Source: Granulosicoccus antarcticus IMCC3135 (GTDB lineage Bacteria > Pseudomonadota > Gammaproteobacteria > Granulosicoccales > Granulosicoccaceae). Taken from it: a stretch of DNA of 64,000 nt. Location of the stretch: positions 1,794,501-1,858,500 of the forward strand of contig NZ_CP018632.1 of NCBI RefSeq assembly GCF_002215215.1, written 5' to 3'. The notes under the pieces are model-generated. The model searched no databases, was not told where the DNA came from, and saw nothing but the letters and a program-made list of their open reading frames with translations. Below, piece by piece: positions 1 to 6,378 of this stretch. Each line of letters opens with the position of its first letter. The stretch's first letter is position 1. Made by a program: the position numbers and the translations under genes.

Positions 1-219
1 GTGTGAAAACACGGTTGGGGATGCGGCGTCAGATCGGACCGTCAAATCAGGACTGGCGTCGCGTCTTTCTACACGGCCATTCCTTCCTATCAGTTGATTG
101 AGTCTGTGTCACGCGAATCAGAGGATCGGTAACAAACTAACCTGGAACCCTGAACAGAAGTGATGAGCAGGGTTGTTTTATAATGCACTAGCTCCCCGGC
201 AACTATGCGCGGGTATTGA

Positions 220-645
220 GCGTCGTATACACTATGGAAGGCGACTGCCAACGATCTACGAGCATGGCGTGATGTAAGGGGTACAAGTGTCGCCTCCGAA
301 TGCTTTTTAAACGCGCGTGAAGGACCGATGAGCCGTTCGGGGTTCGAGTACATTCTGCGTCGACACGTTGTTACAGCATCGGCCTCATGCCCGACGCTGG
401 TGGATAAAACAGTAAGTCCGCATGTGTTAAGGCACACTTGTGCCATGACCGTTCTTCAGGCCACTGGGGACATCCGAAAGGTATCATTATGGCTTGGACA
501 TGCAGGACTGGCGACTACACAGATGTATTTGCGGGCAGATCCAAACGAAAAGCTATCTATCGTGGAAGCAATGATACCGCCGACGCTAAGGACTGGAAAG
601 TTCAGGGCAACGGATGAATTGATCCAACTGCTAAATGGCAAATAG
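220..645 (+). pseudogene. Tyrosine recombinase (phage-integrase family), C-terminal remnant
   Basis: The translated frame carries the catalytic C-terminal signature of tyrosine recombinases. HVLRHTCA holds the H-x-x-R box, LGHAGLATTQMYLRAD holds the second H and the nucleophile Tyr, and the protein ends in LLNGK. Homology-like sequence extends upstream of the first ATG (328) to about 220, where a stop interrupts the frame; an alternative frame just before it reads ERRI, so a small frameshift is likely there. The N-terminal arm-binding and core-binding domains are absent, so this is a broken gene. The tail resembles recombinases found as trios in RIT-type elements, but that is only an impression. 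It is followed by a hairpin and then by the truncated end of an IS21 element. Confidence 0.75.
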
Positions 646-658
646 CTATGCTGAGCTG

Positions 659-701
659 CTCCAGCGGCCAAAGCCCTACTGATACCGTCTGGCCGCTGGA
701 G
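659..701. repeat. Inverted repeat (12-bp arms) after the recombinase remnant
   Basis: CTCCAGCGGCCA at 659-670 is repeated in perfect inverted orientation at 690-701, with a 19-nt loop. It lies 14 bp after the recombinase stop codon and just before the breakpoint of the IS21 remnant. There is no T-run, so it may be a factor-dependent terminator or a terminal repeat of the recombinase-bearing element. Confidence 0.5.
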
Positions 702-726
702 CTCCGCATATCCAAGCGCTGGGCAT

Positions 727-1486
727 AAGGTTTTCTGACCCTCGCTGGAATGATGACCGTGCCGGAGTAGTCCGCCCAACTCTGATAGGTAGCGTTGATT
801 TTGGCCACCCAGGGGTGAGGTTTTGTGACTGCCGACTTCAAGCAGTCGGGAACCACAATCTGGGTAATTCCACCGAAGAAGTCGAAGGCTGCATTATGGC
901 TGTGAATCCAGTCCGCCTCTGTCTGCGATAGCGAGGCGTGCGCAAACGTATAGCCCGATGCACCGAGTACCGCCACAAAGATCTGCGCATTGACCAACTC
1001 ACCGGTGGCGGCATCGACGATCGGTACTGTCCGGCCAGCGTAATCGACGAAGCACTTCTCGCCAGCGATGTGCACCTGACGCATGGAGCGCTTCTGTGTG
1101 CCGAGCCAGTCCTTGTAGCGATTGCAGAAATGCGAGTAGCTGTAGCCGTTGTCGGGGTACATCTCGCGGTACTCCTCCCACAGCAACAGCAGTGTCATGC
1201 CCTTGGTTGACAATTCCTGCTGCAGGGTGGGGAAATCAGGGGCCACAAAGTCAGTAGCGCGGCCAGCACTGGCGGGCGGAAACAAAGCAGCGCCCAGGTC
1301 TCGTTCACTCATGCCGTCAGGCAATGGCCATGACAGCCCAGCTTGGCGAGCACGCTTGAGATAGTTGGACACCGTGCCGTAGCCGATGTTCTGGGAGGAC
1401 GCAATCTGCCGCTGGCTCAGGCCAGCTTCGAAGTGCAGACGCAGGATGGTTTTGATCTTTCGCATTGGGAGTCTCGGTGTAGCCAA
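727..1486 (-). pseudogene. istA: IS21-family transposase IstA, 3'-truncated
   Basis: The protein begins with an N-terminal helix-turn-helix (ASSQNIGYGTVSNYLKRARQ, about residues 29-48), continues through a linker, and enters the DDE core with KCFVDYAGRTVPI (first Asp) and QIVVPDCLKSAV (second Asp). After ARVRKP (about residue 253) the normal IstA sequence stops and the frame runs into unrelated DNA, so the third catalytic residue and the C-terminal half are missing; IstA is normally about 500 residues. No istB follows. The break at about 727 abuts the recombinase-remnant hairpin. The start at 1486 faces the IS end repeats at 1546-1690, as expected of an IS21 left end. It is not functional. 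Confidence 0.85.
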
Positions 1487-1545
1487 AACTGCGTACTCTT
1501 ATTCGAAGGAGCTCGCAGCATAACGGCTAGTAAAAACAATGCGTT

Positions 1546-1624
1546 AGATCTGATTCTGATCGATGGTGATCACTGATTCTGGCATCGTGATCAGTGATTC
1601 TGACAAGTTGATCAGCGATTCTGG
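1546..1624. repeat. 21-bp tandem repeats at the IS21 terminus
   Basis: Four copies of a unit close to TGATCAGTGATTCTG begin at 1546, 1567, 1588 and 1609, an exact 21-bp period; the first copy is more diverged. IS21 elements characteristically carry multiple transposase-binding repeats inside their ends, and these sit immediately upstream of the istA start. They are probably IstA binding sites. Confidence 0.65.
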
Positions 1625-1638
1625 TCCGAGGTCAAAAG

Positions 1639-1690
1639 TGATCACCTTCAGAGCAGAATCGATGATCACCTTCGATCAGAAAAGGTGATC
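1639..1690. repeat. GTGATCACC-type repeats at the outer IS21 end
   Basis: A GTGATCACCTT-like sequence occurs at about 1639, a variant at 1663, and it occurs in inverted form (AAGGTGATCACC) at 1682-1693. GATCACCTT and AAGGTGATC face each other at 1664-1672 and 1682-1690. This cluster lies between the 21-bp repeats and the group II intron and may mark the outer end of the IS21 remnant. Confidence 0.4.
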
Positions 1691-1709
1691 ACCATGAATC
1701 AGGGTGAGT

Positions 1710-1777
1710 CAGCCGAGGGAACTTCCCCCTCGGCTGCTCGCAGAACCACGGCGTGAACCTCTCGACTCACCGGGCTC
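1710..1777 (-). ncRNA. Group II intron domains V and VI
   Basis: On the minus strand, 1777 to 1743 folds as domain V: a lower stem from GAGCC pairing with GGTTC, a two-nucleotide bulge, and an upper stem GTGAGTC/GGTTCAC closed by a GAGA (GNRA) tetraloop. It is followed at 1736-1710 by a strong hairpin CAGCCGAGGG/CCCTCGGCTG that fits domain VI, which carries the branch-point adenosine. This is the catalytic core of the ribozyme. Confidence 0.8.
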
Positions 1778-3029
1778 CCATTGATCCAGCCACATACGAA
1801 GATGAACGACGCCAATGCGGGAAAAGTCCCGAATCACGTTGCGACACCTCACGTATCCATTTGCCCGCACGAACAATATGTGCGCGTAATCGTTTGTACT
1901 TCCGCATAGCCCATCGAGCAAGTGCCTTGTCCAGATGAAAAGAGATATCTTTAAGGGCAGAACGACGAAAGTGGCAGTAATAACTCATCCAGCCCCGAAT
2001 AATTGGGCCAAACTTTTGAGCCAGATCAGCAAGCGACCAAGAACTCTTGAGTGGTAAGTGCCAACGTCTGATTGTTTGCCTCATCGACTTCAGCGCCAAA
2101 TTGCTTGGTGCAGGAAGAAAACCGAGAAACGCACAACCAGACTCATTCAGCGCCTTTCGTGGCCGAAACGTATAGCCAAGAAAATCGAATTGAATGTTTT
2201 CATAGTCTCCTGTTCGGTTCGCATCCTTGCAATACACTATCCGCGTCTTCTCCGGATGAATCTCCAGACCGCATTCGTTAAGCCGCTCAGCTATCTGCTG
2301 ATGCATATAGACAGCTTGCTTGCGAGTACGGCAATGGATAATCCCGTCATCGGCATACCTACAGAATGGAATAGCTTCGTGTCGCGTGGATAACCAGTTA
2401 TCCAATGCGTAGTGTAGAAACAGATTCGATAAAACTGGCGAAAGTGGACCGCCCTGCGGCGATCCAACCTCTCTGGGAATTATCGAACCATCTCTCTTCT
2501 GCATTGGTGCTGTCAGCCAGCGCTGCACATAAAGCAGTATCCATTTATTGTCAGTATGATGACGAAGTGCTTTCATAAGAAGCCCGTGATCGATATGGTC
2601 GAACAGACCACGAATATCGTACTCCAGCACCCAGCCATACTGCCAGCAACGCTTGCGCGTTACCTCGAGTGCCTGATGCGCTGATTTGCCGGCACGGTAT
2701 CCATAGGAGTCCTCGTGAAAGTGAGGCTCCAGAATTGGATTCAGTACCAGAGTGGCCACTGTCTGGGCTATTCGGTCCGAGATAGTGGGTACGCCTAAAA
2801 TTCGCTCTCCACCTGATTTCTTGGGTATTGCAACCGCGCTAACTGGCGGCGGGAAATAGCTACCCGAAGACATGCGATTCCAAATTCGATAGAGATTGCC
2901 AGCTAACGATTGCTCAAACTCAGCCATCGATTGCCGGTCGATTCCTGCGGCTCCTTTATTGGCCTTCACGCGCTTGTATGCCTCCCACACAAAGCGCTTG
3001 GAAATATCAAATGGCTTTGTCTCCGTCAT
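1767..3029 (-). CDS. ltrA: Group II intron reverse transcriptase/maturase
   Basis: A 420-residue intron-encoded protein. The reverse transcriptase fingers and palm span about residues 20-290. Recognisable motifs are KKSGGERILGVPTISDR, the Asp-bearing LEYDIRGLFDHID, GSPQGGPLSPVLSNLFLHY and the catalytic YADD (225-228). A maturase (X/thumb) domain follows, with GWMSYYCHFRRSALKD (about 347-362) and a basic C-terminus. No HNH endonuclease domain is present, as in ORF classes that target single-stranded DNA or terminator-like sites. The stop codon lies inside intron domain V. The protein stabilises and splices its host intron and copies it at new sites. The ORF is uninterrupted, so activity is plausible. 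Confidence 0.92.
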   Translation of the reverse strand: MTETKPFDISKRFVWEAYKRVKANKGAAGIDRQSMAEFEQSLAGNLYRIWNRMSSGSYFPPPVSAVAIPKKSGGERILGVPTISDRIAQTVATLVLNPILEPHFHEDSYGYRAGKSAHQALEVTRKRCWQYGWVLEYDIRGLFDHIDHGLLMKALRHHTDNKWILLYVQRWLTAPMQKRDGSIIPREVGSPQGGPLSPVLSNLFLHYALDNWLSTRHEAIPFCRYADDGIIHCRTRKQAVYMHQQIAERLNECGLEIHPEKTRIVYCKDANRTGDYENIQFDFLGYTFRPRKALNESGCAFLGFLPAPSNLALKSMRQTIRRWHLPLKSSWSLADLAQKFGPIIRGWMSYYCHFRRSALKDISFHLDKALARWAMRKYKRLRAHIVRAGKWIREVSQRDSGLFPHWRRSSSYVAGSMGAR

Positions 3030-3708
3030 GCGTTCATCCCCTCGCAGGTTGACACACGCGTCGACAGATCAACCCGATCCCTTTGCTCCACCGCCATTAC
3101 AGCCGCTTCAACACTCATACAGATCGGTCCGTCCCTGTGTTGCACATCGGTACTCAAGGCCTTGATTTTCTTCTCTTGGCCGTCTCCCTTAGCATTACAA
3201 CAACAGGTTCCCGCAGTTTCACAAAAGAGCCTGAATTGAGCTCGCGCCATCTCTATGCCGGACATCGCCCACCCAGTAAACAGGTATCCGATGGACTCAT
3301 CCCGAGAAACCCATTCATCCTCGGTTTTGATGTCATCTGATGATTTTCGACACTTTGATAATGGTTCACTGGTGTTCGCCTTCTCAATTCTCACTTGCAA
3401 TGTTCAAACATTACTTTTCCTCCGACGCTCGCGACAACGGTCTTTAACCAATGCCACTCGGAGGCAGTTTGAGACCGACCCCTGCAGGCAGATCTCGGAG
3501 GACCACTACCCCTCCATCTCTCTTGTAACTTCTCGTACATCGTGGAACTCATCCTGTATTCCACTTCCGCACTGCTGCGGCACACAATCGGTGATCAACA
3601 AGCCCCAGAATATGCACAAGCTGGAGAAACTCTGACTCCGCACCCTTAAGTCGGATTACGCACTACGCATTATCCAAGAGGCGAACGCCCGCCATGCAGG
3701 GGGGGGGG

Positions 3709-3819
3709 CAATGGCATTCACTTAAGTGAAATATCGCCATTAGGATAACCGTAAGTCATTGATTTTTAGCTTCAACACCGCCAATTTATGCATTAAATAC
3801 GCTTAAGTGAATGCCATTG
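3709..3819. mobile_element. 111-bp MITE with IS4-type terminal repeats
   Basis: A short non-coding element is bounded by perfect 18-bp terminal inverted repeats, CAATGGCATTCACTTAAG at 3709-3726 and its complement at 3802-3819. The first 17 bases match the right end of the IS at 6379-8917 (CAATGGCATTCACTTAA), so that IS or a relative probably mobilised it. It is flanked by 10 G on the left and 9 G on the right, which would fit a 9-10 bp target duplication in a G-run. It has no coding capacity. Confidence 0.75.
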
Positions 3820-3835
3820 GGGGGGGGGCAATCGT

Positions 3836-3922
3836 GAATTCGATTTGGCGATGGTACGCCTGATTAAAGGTTACTATGATGCATGCTTTGATGCCTACAA
3901 TACAATGAAGAAGCCCATTTAA
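3836..3922 (+). pseudogene. Possible C-terminal remnant of an unidentified gene
   Basis: Directly after the MITE, a 28-codon frame reads a plausible protein tail (LAMVRLIKGYYDACFDAY, ending KKPI, stop at 3920-3922). It has no start codon and its upstream part is replaced by the MITE and G-run. It looks like the end of a gene destroyed by the insertions to its left, but the stretch is too short to name a family. Confidence 0.3.
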
Positions 3923-3951
3923 GCTGGCGGGCAGGGACGAGTCGTACTCTA

Positions 3952-5097
3952 TCAGCGGGCACCACTGATCGCACTTGCACTTTCTGATCGATCAAGCGTT
4001 GACAGAACCTTGTCAATTTCCACGACCACCGGGCACTGATGGACATCCGTTCCTTCCCAGGACCCTGCCACTCGTGAGAGCACTTGGGAATAGCGCATTC
4101 CGCGCACTTGCGAAAGTCGAAAGAAGTAGGCCATACGATAGTTCTCAGGAAGAATCTCTAGCAGTCTCGCGGTTTCGGGCGCAAACATCAGATTGACAAG
4201 GCCTGCACCATGAGGTGCGACTATGCTCTCAGCTCTGGCGAACGCAGCGACCTGGTCTTCTATCGACAACTCCGACATGACTAGCTCATCATAGCCGCGA
4301 TGCTTCAAAGCACCTACAAGATCCTTCTCGTTCTTGATCTCGCGTTTGCCGGGTGCGTCTCTTCGTGAAAGGTAGAACCTGGTCGGCAGCGACGAACTGC
4401 TGTTACTCAGACAATTGGCGAGGTATGGATTTAAAAGTTCAATCAGCTGCAACGAAGGTTGCAATGCATAGTAGCCGCACGCTGCGCTCGTGTATAGAAT
4501 CGGCACATTCATAATGAAGCTATCCGGCTTCAGTTCTACACATTCTGCTGCGTCGATGTCCGCAAGTTCCAGTGATCGCCGACGTGATTCATTCAATGGT
4601 GGCACCACAATCCGGTAGTCCAGGCCTTTCGTACGTGCGTGCGCTCTCAGAAGAACAATCCCTGGCAGACACTGGAAATTCCAGTGGTAGAAATTGTTGG
4701 GCTCTGCATTAGCACCTACAAGATATGTCACATTCTGCTCGGCGTGCATTCGATCAAGATCCAGTCGTCTTAACGCTCGTTTGTGACGTGTCAGGTACAG
4801 ACGCTCGTTTGAGACTGTCGGGTGATCCGCATCGCAGATGAGAAACTCTTGGCCGAACAGGACTCCAGACTGTAGCCAGGTAATATGTATGGGCAGATCG
4901 TCGTATTCGTTGGTGAATCGATCCAGCCGACCGCCGCTCGGCGTGTAGGTTCCAAATTACGGATCCAGCTCGAAATCATCCGTGCGTATTGGGAGAGGAC
5001 GTACCTGTCCCCATTTGACACTTTCGTGGCGGGCTCTCGTTGCCGACTCGGACTCAATCTCGAGCTTGGTAGGATCAAAAGGTACTGTCGACGTCAT
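3952..5097 (-). pseudogene. GT61 (DUF563) glycosyltransferase, copy 1, nonsense mutation
   Basis: Reading the minus strand from the ATG at 5097 gives an open frame of 46 codons, then one TAA at 4959-4957, then an uninterrupted frame to 3952. The stop falls where the neighbouring copy has Gln in LDPQFEPYTP (here LDP-stop-FGTYTP), so a single CAA to TAA change explains it. Downstream are the family motifs NNFYHWNFQC, TRFYLSRRD and SIVAPHGAGLVNLMFAPE. GT61 enzymes transfer sugars onto extracellular glycans. An internal ATG at 4749 could in principle give a 265-residue product lacking the N-terminal domain. Its start codon overlaps that of copy 2 on the other strand. Confidence 0.8.
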
Positions 5098-6267
5098 GCA
5101 TGTTGACCCGGCTTCGTTGACAGTAGAGCCGGAGTCGGAGATGCGGGCGCGTCATTCAACGATAGAGTGGGAAACGGAACGGCGTTGGGCTCAACCAGTT
5201 TTCAATGCGGACTTCCAACTTGATCCACAGTTTGAACCCTATACGCCGGGCGGAGGGCGGCAAGAGCGCTTCACCGACAGCTATGCTGATCTGCCGATAT
5301 ACATCACAACGATAGAGGATGGTGTCTTGTTCGGGCAAGAGTTCGTCGTCTGCGATCGGCTTGAACCAACTCTGTCAGCCCAGCGATTGTTCCTGGTCAA
5401 CCTCTCGAAGATCACAAAGCAAATCGATACATTGAGGCAGCTGATTGTGCCAAGTGGGCCGACCTACCTTGTCGGGGCATGCGCAGCGCACGATAATTTC
5501 TATCATTGGAGTTTCCAGTGTCTGCAGGGAGTTGCATTGCTGCGAAGCGTTGCGCAGGAACAGGGTCTTGACTACAGAATTGTTCTGCCGCCACATGATG
5601 AGACTCGGCAACGATCGCTCGTACTGCTTGGTATTGATCCTGCTGAGTGCATTACCCTGCCACCGGATCGATTTCTGCGCGGCGTACCGCTGATGTACTC
5701 GTTGGCCACGTGCAGCGACTATACTTTCCAGCCGTCCGAGCGGCTTATCTCACTGCTTGATGGGTATCGTCAAGCAGGCATCGAAGCAGCTTCACCAGAC
5801 TTGCCAACGCGTTTCTACCTGTCTCGCCGCGATGCGCTGAAGAGACGTTCGATTCGCACCGAGCCGGAACTTGCTCAAGATCTGGAAGCGCGCGGCTATC
5901 CAGAGCTGACCATGTCAGAGCTATCGCTCGAGGATCAGATTGGTATCTTTGCGCGCGGAGTCTATCCGTCGCCCCTCACGGCGCGGGTTTGGTAAATTTG
6001 ATATTTGCACCGCGTGGTGCCAAGCTATTGGAAATCATGGCGGAAAACTATCGTCACGGCCACTTCTTTCGACTGCCGCAGGTACGAGGTATGAGCTATT
6101 CCCAAGTGCTTGCCTCCGTCGCTCAGGTCAATGCTGACAACGAGCGGCATGGAAGTGAGCTTGAGGTCGATATAAGTAAAGTGCTTTCGACCCTGGAGCG
6201 AGATGAAGGTGTTCGACCGATTGTCGCGCCCACGTCTGGAGATCAACGACGAAGAAAATCCGACTGA
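5096..6267 (+). pseudogene. GT61 (DUF563) glycosyltransferase, copy 2, frameshifted
   Basis: This is the divergent paralogue of the preceding gene. It reads MHVDPASL from 5096, has NFYHWSFQC and TRFYLSRRDALK, and is in frame to about 5953. There the expected FARAESIVAPHGAGLVNL motif is split between two frames. The DNA still spells ESI and then VAPHGAGLVNL, but a short deletion before GAG and an extra C at about 5966 shift the frame, and the first frame stops at 5993-5995. The rest (VNLIFAPRGAKLLEI and onward) continues in another frame to 6267. The GT61 signature is therefore broken. The two copies look a little over half identical by eye, so the duplication is old. Confidence 0.8.
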
Positions 6268-6368
6268 ATTCCAGGTCAAATCGGGAGTAGGCCGAGCACT
6301 ACTGAATTTACGTTGATACCCACGATGAGACAGACATTCGCAATTACGTGAAAAAGCGGTAGGTCAGT

Positions 6369-6378
6369 GGCGGCACGC
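6369..6378. repeat. Target-site duplication, left copy
   Basis: GGCGGCACGC directly precedes the left end of the IS and is repeated exactly at 8918-8927 after its right end. A perfect 10-bp duplication is within the 9-13 bp range known for IS4-superfamily elements and indicates a clean insertion that has not decayed. Confidence 0.85.

Larger units (their letters stand above)
1704..3643 (-). mobile_element. Group II intron (about 1.94 kb), with ORF
   Basis: A group II intron lies on the minus strand. Its 3' end is defined by a clear domain V/VI pair (1710-1777), and a reverse transcriptase ORF occupies the second half. About 600 nt of ORF-free sequence precede the ORF, the length expected for ribozyme domains I-III. 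A GTGCG 5'-end signature reads leftward from 3643; a second GTGCG at 3663 is an alternative. The 3' boundary is placed just after domain VI, near 1704. The intron sits directly against the repeat end of the IS21 remnant. It is a ribozyme retroelement that moves by retrohoming. Confidence 0.8.

Noticed and set aside
3026-3400. A 124-codon open frame upstream of the intron reverse transcriptase
   Set aside because: It lies wholly inside the ribozyme part of the group II intron and has no protein-like character; such frames are common in intron RNA.
4791-5078. A 95-codon minus-strand frame between the two GT61 genes
   Set aside because: The homologous GT61 N-terminus is in another frame of the same stretch, interrupted only by one stop; this frame is a shadow.
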